DNA of 58,606 nt from Chloroflexota bacterium (GTDB taxonomy: Bacteria > Chloroflexota > Anaerolineae > Promineifilales > Promineifilaceae), in contig RFGV01000213.1 in the NCBI GenBank assembly GCA_003696605.1, positions 1 through 58,606 of the forward strand, written 5' to 3'. The notes beneath the pieces are model-generated. The model was given only the letters and a program-made list of their open reading frames with translations. It ran no database searches and was not told the origin of the DNA. A program made the position numbers and the translations under genes. Below, piece after piece: positions 1 through 8,339 of the stretch (position 1 is the first letter of the stretch; every line of letters begins with the position of its first letter).

Positions 1-340
1 GAATCATGCGGCGCTGAGGCAGCCAGCTTTCGTAGTTTGGATTAGTCACAAGCCCGTTCCCCAGTGCCAACTCCAGCCCTTCTCTATTTGGTTCGGCCGT
101 AGGCTTGAGGAAGGTCTTTTTACCTTCCACGAAAATTTCTGCAATCATATCTGGATGTGACACCATGATCAGACGACGGGCAGGTACAGCGATAATGACC
201 AGATCGCCATATTCTTTCCAGATGTTGTAGGTTGCCTGGAGGGGATCGCGGCGCAAGGCGGGGATGTTTCCCAGCAAAAAGTTCCCGTGAGCAACCGGAA
301 TTTTGTCTGTTGTAGGTATTTCCTGGTGAGTTGTTGTCAT
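1..340 (-). CDS. Cytochrome P450, N-terminal fragment cut by the window edge
   Basis: I translated this stretch by hand because it runs off the left edge. From an ATG at 340, preceded by AAAGGAG at a good distance, it encodes about 113 residues. It begins with a short polar N-terminus, so it is probably a soluble P450. The segment LGNIPALRRDPLQ and the later run GDLVIIAV match the region before the A helix and beta-1 sheet. A W-x-x-x-R motif (in ESWLPQRRMI) near the cut end matches the C-helix of P450s, where Trp and Arg contact the heme propionates. The heme-binding Cys loop lies outside the window, so the fold call rests on the N-terminal pattern only. Its substrate cannot be told. It is transcribed in the same direction as the downstream-coded lipoprotein gene, which ends 72 bases upstream of this start. 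Confidence 0.72.
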   Translation of the reverse strand, partial: MTTTHQEIPTTDKIPVAHGNFLLGNIPALRRDPLQATYNIWKEYGDLVIIAVPARRLIMVSHPDMIAEIFVEGKKTFLKPTAEPNREGLELALGNGLVTNPNYESWLPQRRMI

Positions 341-411
341 TTTGTTACTCCTTTTTGGTGGTAAATGACAGCTTGGTTTATACATCAGAGTTAATGGATG
401 TCAATCAGGAT

Positions 412-1560
412 TTAGGGGCGACCACCAGGCCGACCGCCACCACCGGGCAGGGTGATTCCGCCACCCAGAGAACCCGGCTGCGGAATTTGTGCTTGTAGGG
501 TGTTGAGGCTGGCGCGAGCGTTTTGCAGTTCTCCTTGTGCCAGTTGTGTATTCAGGGTGTTGATGTTGTTGATAAGCATGTCTGCCTGGGGGAGTGGATT
601 GGCTTCCAGGCTGGCGATAATGTTTGCCCCTAGTTGGGCTAGAGATTGCATTTCAGTGGTGGAGATGGTGTTGTCGGTGAGGGCGTTGTTGGCAGTTGTG
701 GCGTAGTTGAGCAACATGGTGATGGTTTCTTCGGCGTTAGTGGCTATTGTGTCTGGTTGGGTATTGGTTAGCAGATTCATCAGGTCGTCCTGAACGGCCG
801 TTACATTTTCTTGAATTTGTCCGGCAGTTGCTTGGGCCAGTTCCGCCCAGGTTGAGGCTTGTGTGGCTACCTGGTTGGCAACTGTTTGGGCTTCGGTTGC
901 AGCTTGTTCCAGTTGAGCGATGGTTTCTTCGGCCAAGGTAAGCCCGGCTTCGAGGGTGGTATTGATTTCTTCCAGAACGGCCGTCATTTGTGCCAGATTT
1001 TCATTTAGCAAGGCCAATTCTTCTTCAATGGCAACCAACTCAACAAGGATGGCATCGGCCGTTTCCCCATAGAGCGCGTAGTAAGTTTCAATCATTGCAT
1101 CTAGCGCCGTTAATGTTTCTTCTGTCAGAGAAACGTATAGTTCAATTGTTTCTACTTCTTCAGCTGTTACTTCACCGTCGCTAACGGCCGTTTCTGTGGC
1201 TTCGGCATATGCTTCAGTATTCGCCTCTGCTTCTGCCGAAGTTTCTTCAATGAGTACAACCAACTCCTCTTCAGAATAAGTGGCATATTCCGGTTGTGGG
1301 GTGGCACTGGCCAGTGCTTCATTAACGGCCTCTTCAACAGCGGCATCAACTGCTTCCTCAACGGCCTCTTCAACGGCCGTATCCACCATTTCTTGCAACA
1401 TGGCTTCGGCCGTGGCTGTGGCTGCAACCGCTGCATTGACAGTTGCCTGAACATCCGGCGTTGGCGGGGGAGGGGTATTTGCTGGTGCAGAAGAACAGGC
1501 GGCCAATAAAAATGTTCCCAATAAGCTTAAAAAAGTGAAGACGATTCCGATACGATGCAT
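412..1560 (-). CDS. Ala/Glu-rich coiled-coil lipoprotein, function unknown
   Basis: 382 residues from an ATG at 1560 with GGAGG seven bases upstream; a longer frame upstream lacks such a site. The N-terminus is a lipoprotein signal: charged start, hydrophobic core, then LAAC with the acylated Cys at residue 22, followed by a Pro/Thr spacer. Residues about 45-85 contain near-perfect repeats of the type V-E/D-x-A-V-E-E-A. The middle is almost entirely Ala, Glu, Thr, Leu and Gln with heptad character, as expected for a long surface coiled coil. The C-terminus is Gly/Pro/Arg-rich. No enzymatic motif is visible. It is divergent from a TetR gene across a region carrying two similar palindromes, so it may be the TetR target. 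It could be a structural envelope or adhesion protein; this is a guess from composition. Confidence 0.8.
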   Translation of the reverse strand: MHRIGIVFTFLSLLGTFLLAACSSAPANTPPPPTPDVQATVNAAVAATATAEAMLQEMVDTAVEEAVEEAVDAAVEEAVNEALASATPQPEYATYSEEELVVLIEETSAEAEANTEAYAEATETAVSDGEVTAEEVETIELYVSLTEETLTALDAMIETYYALYGETADAILVELVAIEEELALLNENLAQMTAVLEEINTTLEAGLTLAEETIAQLEQAATEAQTVANQVATQASTWAELAQATAGQIQENVTAVQDDLMNLLTNTQPDTIATNAEETITMLLNYATTANNALTDNTISTTEMQSLAQLGANIIASLEANPLPQADMLINNINTLNTQLAQGELQNARASLNTLQAQIPQPGSLGGGITLPGGGGRPGGRP

Positions 1561-1585
1561 GATACAACCTCCAAAATTTATTTTC

Positions 1586-1600
1586 TGGACAAATTGTCTA
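1586..1600. promoter_or_regulatory. Operator-like inverted repeat 1, lipoprotein/TetR intergenic region
   Basis: TGGACA-AAT-TGTCTA: two half sites of the form TRGACA in inverted orientation, three bases apart, 25 bases upstream of the lipoprotein start. The same half sites recur at 1669-1682 next to the TetR gene start. A pair of matching palindromes in a divergent region next to a TetR gene is the usual picture of autoregulation plus control of the neighbour. The binding itself is inferred. Confidence 0.5.
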
Positions 1601-1668
1601 ATTTTGGGCACAATTTACCTGAGTTGAACCAGATAAGTCAATAGCCAATTTTTATTACTGTAAATTAA

Positions 1669-1682
1669 TAGACATCTGTCCA
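1669..1682. promoter_or_regulatory. Operator-like inverted repeat 2, next to the TetR start
   Basis: TAGACA-TC-TGTCCA: the same TRGACA half sites as at 1586-1600, here two bases apart, ending 14 bases before the TetR ATG. A repressor bound here would cover the ribosome-binding and start region of its own gene. The one-base difference in spacer between the two sites is the main reason for doubt. Confidence 0.5.
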
Positions 1683-1696
1683 GAAATGAGGCGAAC

Positions 1697-2302
1697 ATGG
1701 GGCGAAAAACAGACAGGCGGATTCAACGGACACGAAAGGCATTGTTTGATGCGTTTATGGCGTTGCTATTAGAGAAGGAATATGAGGCGATTACTGTCAC
1801 CGAAATTGCCGATCAGGCTAATGTGGGGCGGGCAACTTTTTATTTGCACTATCGAGATAAAGATGATTTGCTGGCCTCAAATATAGAAGCGTTGTTTGAG
1901 GAAGTGGCGGGGCGGATACGGCCGTTGCTCAAGCAATCTATTCTCGCCCGCGACACAATACAGGGGCGCATTTTGTTCGAAGAAGCTGCACGTAACAAAG
2001 ACCTCTATCTACTGGTATTCCGTCAGGGTGGAACACTCTTGTATGACAGACTGCAACGCCATATGGCCGATTTAATCGCCGAAACACTGGAGACGCTCAT
2101 TATGGGCGGAGATTCGCCGATTGAAATTTCCCTGTTGGCCAGTTATCTCACTGGTGCGCTCACAGCCCTCGTCAAATGGTGGCTGGAGAACGATATGCCC
2201 TGTTCGGCTGACTACATGGCGGCCGTTGCCCAACACCTGATACGGCCTGGTATGGAGCAAGTTGCTTTGCTGGAATCAGATTGGTACACACAAAAAGAAT
2301 AA
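1697..2302 (+). CDS. TetR/AcrR family transcriptional regulator
   Basis: 201 residues. The N-terminus has the classic TetR helix-turn-helix: RRIQRTRKALFDAF as helix 1, then ITVTEIADQANVGRATFYLHY at about residues 32-52, followed by KDDLLA. The rest is an all-helical ligand-binding domain of ordinary length with no recognisable ligand signature. The start ATG at 1697 has GAGG a few bases upstream. It is divergent from the lipoprotein gene and the P450 fragment, and the 85-base region between carries two matching palindromes. It is therefore likely to repress itself and the divergent gene(s). The inducer is unknown; a hydrophobic P450 substrate is possible but unsupported. Confidence 0.9.
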   Translation: MGRKTDRRIQRTRKALFDAFMALLLEKEYEAITVTEIADQANVGRATFYLHYRDKDDLLASNIEALFEEVAGRIRPLLKQSILARDTIQGRILFEEAARNKDLYLLVFRQGGTLLYDRLQRHMADLIAETLETLIMGGDSPIEISLLASYLTGALTALVKWWLENDMPCSADYMAAVAQHLIRPGMEQVALLESDWYTQKE

Positions 2303-2375
2303 TATTTGTTTGATCATTGCCGGACTAAGAGGATCAGGAAAGGTTTTTCCTGTAAGCACCGTCCTTATATCTGTA

Positions 2376-2391
2376 ACAGTTGCGCAACTGT
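2376..2391. promoter_or_regulatory. Perfect 16-bp palindrome upstream of the unknown gene at 2440
   Basis: ACAGTTGCGCAACTGT is perfectly self-complementary and lies 48 bases upstream of the ATG at 2440. It could be a dimeric regulator site or, in RNA, a short hairpin. The next upstream gene encodes a TetR protein, but this sequence does not resemble the TRGACA sites on that gene's other side, so a different regulator would be expected. Confidence 0.45.
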
Positions 2392-2439
2392 GAATGTGTA
2401 TTGGTAGATTTTGTTTATGTGTACAAAGGATGGTGTAAA

Positions 2440-3795
2440 ATGGCGCGTTCATTAATTCGTGTCGAACTGGAACTGGATCGAATTGTTGTGCATGATGAAG
2501 GAGATGGGTGGGGAGATGCCGAGCCGTATTTGTGGACAGTGTTCTTCAAAGTAGATGGAGAGACTGTTTCTGTAACAGATGCCCTTAGTTTGTCGGGTGC
2601 ACCCACTGTGGTTACGACTCCTGGCAGTCATGGTAATCTGGGCACAAGTGATGCTGATGAAGGAGATACTATTGTTATTCCGTCTGTGATTGGTGAGTGG
2701 TCAACGATTCTCAAGCCAATTCCTACACCTGATTCTTTGTCTGCCTTGGTAGAAGATGTGGGTGGTGTGGTCGGGGTTGTGGCCATTTTGATGGAAGAGG
2801 ATAACGTGTCGGATGACGGTGCTGAAGCTGGTCATCGTGCCTTGAATGAAGCTGTACGGAATGCGTTGCAGCAAATTGTGGATACGCGCAGCTTTTCGAA
2901 TCAGGATGTAAGTGATGCAGAAATTGAGGCATTTACCGATGAAATCAAGACTAAAATCAAGGATGCAATTGTAGATAACCAAAATTTTCTGGAGAATTTT
3001 TGGAGTTGGTTGAATCCTGATGACACGATTGGCACTAAGGTGTGGGTATTTAAGCACGATGATCTGGATCCAGGCACAGTGATTAATTTTTCGCAGCGAT
3101 GGCGAAATGAGGGTGATTGGGAGATTTTTGGACATATCAGCTCTACGGTGCTTTGCCCGGCTGATGCTGTGGCCAATTTCTTTGCGTCGTTGCAAGAAAC
3201 GGCCGTTCGTCAGGAGGCTATTCAGTCTGTTGCAAAAATAGATTCACAAACTATCTTGGTAAAGATCCTTCCTGAAGATTGCCACACCCCCCAGTTTGAT
3301 CTTCAGGCATTACGACGTTTTCGAGATACTGAATATCGCAAACGACCAGAACTGGCCAAGTGGTTTGCGTTAGCCGAGCGACATACTGCCCGTTTTATCT
3401 ATTTGCTGGCTACCGACCAGTCTGTGCGGAAATCGGCACATGCGTTATTAACCTGGTTGCCGCATATGACACAAGCACTGGATCAGCTACTCTCTGAAGA
3501 ACATTTGGTGCATGCGGAGCGTATTTTGCAGGCATTCTACCGGCAGAAAAGCCGCCGGGCACGTATTGATGCCAGTCGTGCATTGGCTGTGTTACCCTTG
3601 CTAAAGGGGAAGTCGGTCAAGGAAGCAATGAGTATTTTGGCGCAGATTCAACCAGCACGTCATCCGTCGGTTTCGGGAACAACGGCCGTTCGTCTTTGCC
3701 CGCCACCGAAGAATGGGAAGCCTGTGTCAGTAAAAGTAATGACAAATGAAGAAAATGAAGAACAGGACCAAGCCCGATTGGCATTGATTGAATAG
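2440..3795 (+). CDS. Protein of unknown function
   Basis: 451 residues from an ATG at 2440 with AAAGGA upstream. I do not recognise the family. The N-terminal third (MARSLIRVELELDRIVVHDE, then WTVFFKVDG and TIVIPSVIGEWST) reads as a beta-rich domain of the kind found in secreted or calcium-binding-like sandwiches, but no signal peptide is present. Residues about 170-220 are acidic and helical (DVSDAEIEAFTDEIKTKIKD). The C-terminal third (ALRRFRDTEYRKRPELAKW onward) is helical, with repeated Leu/Ala-rich helices reminiscent of HEAT or TPR-like packing. The protein ends just before a hairpin shared with the convergent aldehyde dehydrogenase gene. No partner is obvious. Any functional name would be invention. 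Confidence 0.75.
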   Translation: MARSLIRVELELDRIVVHDEGDGWGDAEPYLWTVFFKVDGETVSVTDALSLSGAPTVVTTPGSHGNLGTSDADEGDTIVIPSVIGEWSTILKPIPTPDSLSALVEDVGGVVGVVAILMEEDNVSDDGAEAGHRALNEAVRNALQQIVDTRSFSNQDVSDAEIEAFTDEIKTKIKDAIVDNQNFLENFWSWLNPDDTIGTKVWVFKHDDLDPGTVINFSQRWRNEGDWEIFGHISSTVLCPADAVANFFASLQETAVRQEAIQSVAKIDSQTILVKILPEDCHTPQFDLQALRRFRDTEYRKRPELAKWFALAERHTARFIYLLATDQSVRKSAHALLTWLPHMTQALDQLLSEEHLVHAERILQAFYRQKSRRARIDASRALAVLPLLKGKSVKEAMSILAQIQPARHPSVSGTTAVRLCPPPKNGKPVSVKVMTNEENEEQDQARLALIE

Positions 3796-3810
3796 TAGTA
3801 TGACAAGATA

Positions 3811-3847
3811 CAAGATGCCGGTATGAATTTTCCGTGCTGGCATCTTG
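3811..3847. terminator. Hairpin between convergent genes
   Basis: CAAGATGCC at 3811-3819 pairs with GGCATCTTG at 3839-3847. G-U and Watson-Crick pairs extend the stem inward to about 14 pairs around a nine-base loop. It lies between the stop of the plus-strand gene (3795) and the stop of the minus-strand aldehyde dehydrogenase (3854), where a bidirectional terminator is expected. There is no strong T run on either side, so termination efficiency is uncertain. Confidence 0.5.
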
Positions 3848-3853
3848 CTGCTT

Positions 3854-5329
3854 TCATTCGGCCGTTTTCTGCCCGTAGGGATACCAATATGGCTTTCGTT
3901 TGCCTTCTACATCCCAGTGGACGTGCTTGACTTCATAGAACTCGTCGAGTCCTTCCTGCCCCAGTTCGCGGCCACCACCGGTCATCTTCATACCGCCAAA
4001 TGGTCCGGCAAAATTGTCAGTGAGTGGATCGTTGATCCAGATTGTGCCTGCCTTTACCTCTTCAAAGAATCGCTTGACTAAACGGGCGTCGTGGGTCATG
4101 AGGGAAGCGCCGAGGCCAAATTGAGTGTCGTTAGCCAGTTGGATCGCTTCGTCAAAATCCCGGTAGGGCATAATGGGGAGGACAGGGCCAAAGGTTTCTT
4201 CGCGCATAATAGTCATGTCATGGTTGACGTTGATCAAGACAGCCGGTTCGAGGAAAAAACCGTGTGGCAGGTACGACGGCCGTTTTCCGCCTACCAACAC
4301 TTGAGCGCCACTGTTTACTGCTTCAGCAATCTGTCCTTCTACCTTTTCCCGGAAATGGTTGCGTAACATTGGGCCTACATCGGTTTGAGGGTCGAGCCCA
4401 TTTCCCAGCCGCAGACTGCCAACAAAGTCGGCTAATTCTTCGCTAAAACGGCCGTAAAGGGATTCGTGCACATATACCCGTTCGGTGCTGGTACACACCT
4501 GGCCGGCATTGATGAGGCCAGCATAAGCTACCCCGGCAACGGCCGTTTCCACCACCACATCTGGCGCAATCACCATTGGGTCTTTCCCGCCCAGCTCAAA
4601 ATGCAACTTCTTCATCATTGGTGCGGCCAGGCTGGCAATCCGCTGACCGGTAGCCACCGAACCGGTAAACGCAATCATGGGCACATCAGGGTGACGCACC
4701 AGCGGCTCACCAGTTTCTGGGCCATAGCCGGTAACAATATTCACCACTCCAGGGGGCAGATGGTCGAAAGCGACTGCCGCCAGGCGCAAAGTAGTCAATG
4801 GGGTATATTCCGAAGGTTTAATGACGACTGTATTTCCCGCGGCCAATGCTGGTGCCAGCTTCCAGGCCAGCAAGAGCAAAGGATAATTCCACGGTACAAT
4901 GCAGCCCACAACGCCATATGGCTCCTTGATGACAAAGTTGATCTGATCCGGATCGCCAGGAGGAATAAAACGGCCGCGCTCATGCCGCCCCAGTTCCGCA
5001 TAATAATGGAATGTGTCATATGTCCAAAAAACTTCTTCTTCGTTTTCGACGAACGGTTTGCCTTCTTCCTGAGTAAGCAGGCGGATTAATTCTGCGGCGT
5101 GTGCCTGAATTTTGTTGGCGACTTCGTGGAGCATACCGGCACGCTCCCAGGCGGGGATGCGTTTCCAGGTGGCAAAGGCGGTTTTGGCGGCAGTAACGGC
5201 CGTATTGATGTCTTCGGCCGTACCTCGTGGTACTTCGTCCAATATTTCTTCCGTAGCCGGATTAATGACGGAAATGGTCTCACGGGCTGCACCGGTGGTA
5301 AAACGGCCGTTAATAAACATCGGTTTCAT
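3854..5329 (-). CDS. NAD(P)-dependent aldehyde dehydrogenase (betaine/gamma-aminobutyraldehyde type)
   Basis: 491 residues, a normal length for the family. Everything needed for catalysis is visible: PWNYP with the oxyanion Asn148, the cofactor-binding Lys171 (VIKPSE), FTGS at 221-224, the general base Glu245 in FELGGKDP, and the nucleophile Cys279 in GQVCTS. It oxidises an aldehyde to its acid in the cytoplasm. Its subfamily resembles betaine aldehyde and gamma-aminobutyraldehyde/gamma-glutamyl-aminobutyraldehyde dehydrogenases. The gene is last in a minus-strand operon behind an FAD amine oxidoreductase and a class III aminotransferase, and divergent from potABCD. That makes an amino-aldehyde from polyamine breakdown the best substrate guess. 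The start at 5329 has GGAGGAAA upstream. Confidence 0.93.
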   Translation of the reverse strand: MKPMFINGRFTTGAARETISVINPATEEILDEVPRGTAEDINTAVTAAKTAFATWKRIPAWERAGMLHEVANKIQAHAAELIRLLTQEEGKPFVENEEEVFWTYDTFHYYAELGRHERGRFIPPGDPDQINFVIKEPYGVVGCIVPWNYPLLLLAWKLAPALAAGNTVVIKPSEYTPLTTLRLAAVAFDHLPPGVVNIVTGYGPETGEPLVRHPDVPMIAFTGSVATGQRIASLAAPMMKKLHFELGGKDPMVIAPDVVVETAVAGVAYAGLINAGQVCTSTERVYVHESLYGRFSEELADFVGSLRLGNGLDPQTDVGPMLRNHFREKVEGQIAEAVNSGAQVLVGGKRPSYLPHGFFLEPAVLINVNHDMTIMREETFGPVLPIMPYRDFDEAIQLANDTQFGLGASLMTHDARLVKRFFEEVKAGTIWINDPLTDNFAGPFGGMKMTGGGRELGQEGLDEFYEVKHVHWDVEGKRKPYWYPYGQKTAE

Positions 5330-5352
5330 ATTTTCCTCCTCTTAAATCTGAA

Positions 5353-6633
5353 TCAGGTCACTTTGTCTAAAAACCGATAGTACATTGCTGCCAGGGGGAT
5401 GAACCAGGGACGGTTGCGGTAGAAAAAGCGAGTTGGGTGCGGAATCTCGGCAAATGGACTACTGGACTTTTTCCCGGCCAGAATCAACCCAATTTCTGTG
5501 CCGACATATGTGGCAATTGAGACCCCATGCCCGCCATACCCCAACGCATAATGGATGCCATCAATACGGCCGATATGAGGCATCAGGTCGAATGTAATCC
5601 CCAGTTTGCCCGTCCAGCTATGGGTAATGGCTACATTGGCCAGTTGAGGAAACGTGTGAACCAATTGGCGGCGTAAGATATGTGCGCTTTCTCGCAAGTC
5701 CAGCGTCGTGCTCAGGTTGTTACGTCCACCCCAGAGCATCCGGCCATCTGGTGTCAGGCGGAAGTAGTTGATGAACCATTTGGAGTCATAGAACATGCGC
5801 TTTTTGGGGCTGAGTTCCTGTTGCAAGTCAGGTGGGAGTGGTTCGGTGACGATGATATAGCTGCCCACAGGGAAAATGCGTGGTTTTAGCTGAGGCAAGA
5901 GGCGGTCTGTGTAACCATTGGTCGCCACAATAACTTCTTTGGCAGTCAGGATTCCCTGGCTGGTGTGAAGCTGATAGCCTGTTGGGAGTTTGGTGATGCG
6001 GGAAACGGCCGTATGTTCACAGAGATATGCGCCTTGTTGGGCAACTGCACGTGCCAGGCCAAAGACATATTTAGCCGGATGAATACCGCCACTATAATCA
6101 TCTGCCAGGCCACCATAAAACAGATCGGAGCCAATTTCACCTTTCAGGTCAGAGGGGGTAAGTAATTTGGTTTTGTGGCCCAGCTCTCGTGCCATCCAGG
6201 CTGCCTTGTGGCGCATCTGCTCAAAGTGAGTGGGTTTGACAGCCAGGGCTACATGGCCGGGACGAAACCAGTCGCAATCGAGTTGTTCTTCACGCACAAT
6301 CTGGTCAATCAGGTCAATGGCCTCAAGTGAGGCTTGCCAGAATTGGCGGCCCAAAGAACGGCCGTATTGCCTGAAGATCACCTGAATGCTCTGTTTAATA
6401 CCTGGGGTGGCCATCCCCCCGTTACGAGAGCTGGCCCCCCAGCCGATCGTTTCACGTTCCAACACGGCTACCGTTGCCCCATTTTGCACCAGCACGCGGG
6501 CAGCATTCAGGCCAGTATATCCGCTGCCCACAATTGCCACATCCACCACATCGGGAACGGCCGTTGCCACCGGCAAATCTGCCGGGCGCGGAAATTGATC
6601 AGTCCACAAAGGTATCGTTTTCAATGCCGCCAT
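5353..6633 (-). CDS. FAD-dependent amine oxidoreductase (DAO family, PuuB/OrdL-like)
   Basis: 426 residues. The N-terminal Rossmann motif is clear: DVAIVGSGYTGLNAARVL, with GxGxxG at 36-41, then ERETIGWGASSRNGGM, the FAD-contact stretch typical of gamma-glutamylputrescine oxidase and related D-amino acid oxidase-fold enzymes. The C-terminal GYGGHGVS matches the second FAD contact. It would oxidise a primary or secondary amine to an imine/aldehyde with release of peroxide or transfer to a carrier. I chose the ATG at 6633, which overlaps the TGA of the upstream aminotransferase by one base (TGATG), indicating translational coupling; a TTG just upstream is less likely. No PuuA-like ligase is in the window, so whether the substrate is glutamylated is open. 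Confidence 0.85.
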   Translation of the reverse strand: MAALKTIPLWTDQFPRPADLPVATAVPDVVDVAIVGSGYTGLNAARVLVQNGATVAVLERETIGWGASSRNGGMATPGIKQSIQVIFRQYGRSLGRQFWQASLEAIDLIDQIVREEQLDCDWFRPGHVALAVKPTHFEQMRHKAAWMARELGHKTKLLTPSDLKGEIGSDLFYGGLADDYSGGIHPAKYVFGLARAVAQQGAYLCEHTAVSRITKLPTGYQLHTSQGILTAKEVIVATNGYTDRLLPQLKPRIFPVGSYIIVTEPLPPDLQQELSPKKRMFYDSKWFINYFRLTPDGRMLWGGRNNLSTTLDLRESAHILRRQLVHTFPQLANVAITHSWTGKLGITFDLMPHIGRIDGIHYALGYGGHGVSIATYVGTEIGLILAGKKSSSPFAEIPHPTRFFYRNRPWFIPLAAMYYRFLDKVT

Positions 6634-7949
6634 CAATTCTGCTTCACCAATACCTGCTTCACACCTGCTTCAAACGCCTCCAACGTTTCCGCCACATCCG
6701 CCTCCGTGTGCGCCGCCGAAAGGAAAAACGGCTCAAACCCATCCGAAGTTGGCATCACACCCCGCTCCCTCATCACCGCCACAATATCCTCATACAACTC
6801 CCAATCCGCCTTATGCAAATCACGCCAGTCAAGCGGATTCTCCTCCATAAACGTAATACCAAACATTCCCGGCGTGCCATGCAACCGATGCGGAATGCCA
6901 TATCGGCTTAGAATTTCTTCAATTCCTTGCATCAGCATTGAACCTGTCTTTTCAATCTGTGGAAATACTTTTCCAGCTTGCATCAACTCCAGAGTAGCAT
7001 CCGCAGCGGCCGTAGCCACCACATTCCCGGCATATGTCCCCCCATGGAACACCTTGCCCGGTCCAATATGCATCATAATCTCCTGCTTGCCACCAATAGC
7101 GGCAATGGGATACCCATTCCCCAGTGCCTTGGCAAACGTAGAAAGGTCTGGCAAAACACCAAAATATTCACCTGCGCCGCCGGGTGCAATGCGAAAACCG
7201 GTTTTCACCTCATCAAAAATAAGCACAATTCCATACCGGTCACATTGTTCACGCAAAAACTGCAAAAAAGCCAACTGGGGCATCAGCGCGGCGCCATTAC
7301 CCAAAATCGGCTCCAGGATAATTGCCGCAATTTCCTCTCCTTTCTCTTCCAGAATATCACCCAGAATTTCAATATCATTCCAGGGAGCTACTTCGATCAG
7401 GTTACGCAAAATTTCAGGGATGCCCAGACTTTGTTTGTAAGCTCGCGGATGATGACGGTCACCAGTTTCTTCCAGCTTGCCACTGGCCGTAGACCAAAGG
7501 ACATGATCATGGCCTCCGTGGTAGCAGCCTTCAAACTTGAGGATTTTGTCGCGCCCTGTATAAGCCCGCGCCAGACGAATTGCGTGCATAGTGGCTTCTG
7601 ATCCGCTGTTGGACAGGCGCACCATTTCGACGCCAGGACACATTTCTACAATTCGTTCGGCTACGCGCACTTCGTATTCCTGTGTGGCCGCAAATGTAAC
7701 TCCGCCTTCGATGGCTTGTTGTACCCGTTGGTTCACATAGGGGTGGGCATGTCCCAGAATGATTGGTCCGTATCCCAGGCGGTAGTCAATGTATCGTTTG
7801 CCATCAAAATCATATACGTATGCGCCTTTGGCATGGGCGACCACAGGTGTGGCATCACCATTGTAGCGGAAGTTGGAGTTTACTCCGTGGGGGATGACTT
7901 TTCGGGCGCGTTTCAGAAACGCCATTGATTTTTGACCATGTTTTGGCAT
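6633..7949 (-). CDS. Class III PLP aminotransferase, glutamate-1-semialdehyde aminomutase-like
   Basis: 438 residues. The fold is that of HemL-type and omega-aminotransferases: HGVNSNFRYN and GPIILGHAHP near the N-terminus, SGSEAT at 115-120 binding the PLP phosphate, Asp246 in IFDEV, and Schiff-base Lys274 in TFAKALGNGYP. The HemL signature is only partly kept (GVNSNFR rather than GVNSPVR), so it is probably not the heme enzyme but a paralogue acting on an amine or amino acid. It is the first gene of an operon with the FAD oxidoreductase (one-base overlap) and aldehyde dehydrogenase. GAAGGAG precedes the ATG at 7949. An amine:2-oxo acid or amine:pyruvate transaminase role in polyamine or related amine catabolism is inferred from context. 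Confidence 0.87.
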   Translation of the reverse strand: MPKHGQKSMAFLKRARKVIPHGVNSNFRYNGDATPVVAHAKGAYVYDFDGKRYIDYRLGYGPIILGHAHPYVNQRVQQAIEGGVTFAATQEYEVRVAERIVEMCPGVEMVRLSNSGSEATMHAIRLARAYTGRDKILKFEGCYHGGHDHVLWSTASGKLEETGDRHHPRAYKQSLGIPEILRNLIEVAPWNDIEILGDILEEKGEEIAAIILEPILGNGAALMPQLAFLQFLREQCDRYGIVLIFDEVKTGFRIAPGGAGEYFGVLPDLSTFAKALGNGYPIAAIGGKQEIMMHIGPGKVFHGGTYAGNVVATAAADATLELMQAGKVFPQIEKTGSMLMQGIEEILSRYGIPHRLHGTPGMFGITFMEENPLDWRDLHKADWELYEDIVAVMRERGVMPTSDGFEPFFLSAAHTEADVAETLEAFEAGVKQVLVKQN

Positions 7950-8095
7950 GATTTTCTCCTTCAGTTATAACGAACTGACTACTATATAGTTAGGTAGATG
8001 TTTTGTATTACAGGAGGGGGAGACAGACAGAGTAATAGCCCCGCTAAGTGAAGCCAACACTGCGGTTCAGGATGTTTCTTTGCCAAAAGAGGCTG

Positions 8096-8111
8096 ATATG
8101 TGCGTACATAT
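8096..8111. promoter_or_regulatory. Operator-like inverted repeat in the divergent region
   Basis: ATATGT-GCGT-ACATAT: six-base arms around a four-base centre. Its position midway between two divergent transcription units, one of which starts with an Lrp-type regulator, suits a regulator site. The sequence alone does not identify the protein. Confidence 0.4.
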
Positions 8112-8292
8112 TGTTTATTGCGGCAAGTCGTTTGTGCTTGCTGGTAATAGTCAAAAAAACGAGTGTTACATGAGATAAATGGATTGCAATGTTGCAGAGC
8201 GCAAATTCAGGGGGTGGGGGAGAAGAGGTTTGCTATTGCATCTTTGTTGTTTCTCATGTATATTTTTGCCTCACTTATAAAAAATGCCAAAT

Positions 8293-8339
8293 TCTGCGAT
8301 TTTCGTAATTACGTCGCTTTTTATTTTGATAATCGCAGA
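8293..8339. promoter_or_regulatory. Nested inverted repeats overlapping the lrp promoter
   Basis: TCTGCGATT at 8293-8301 is the exact reverse complement of AATCGCAGA at 8331-8339. Between them lies the perfect palindrome CGTAATTACG at 8304-8313. The right arm overlaps the -35 region of the promoter at 8326-8355, so a bound protein would block transcription. Autoregulation by the adjacent Lrp-type protein is the simplest reading; it is inferred. Confidence 0.45.

Noticed and set aside
4466..5089. 207-codon plus-strand frame antisense to the aldehyde dehydrogenase
   Set aside because: Shadow of a clear gene; composition is not protein-like.
6334..7440. 368-codon plus-strand frame antisense to the aminotransferase and oxidoreductase genes
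   Set aside because: It lies wholly opposite genes with intact catalytic motifs, has Cys/Ser/Pro-rich low-quality sequence and no ribosome-binding site.
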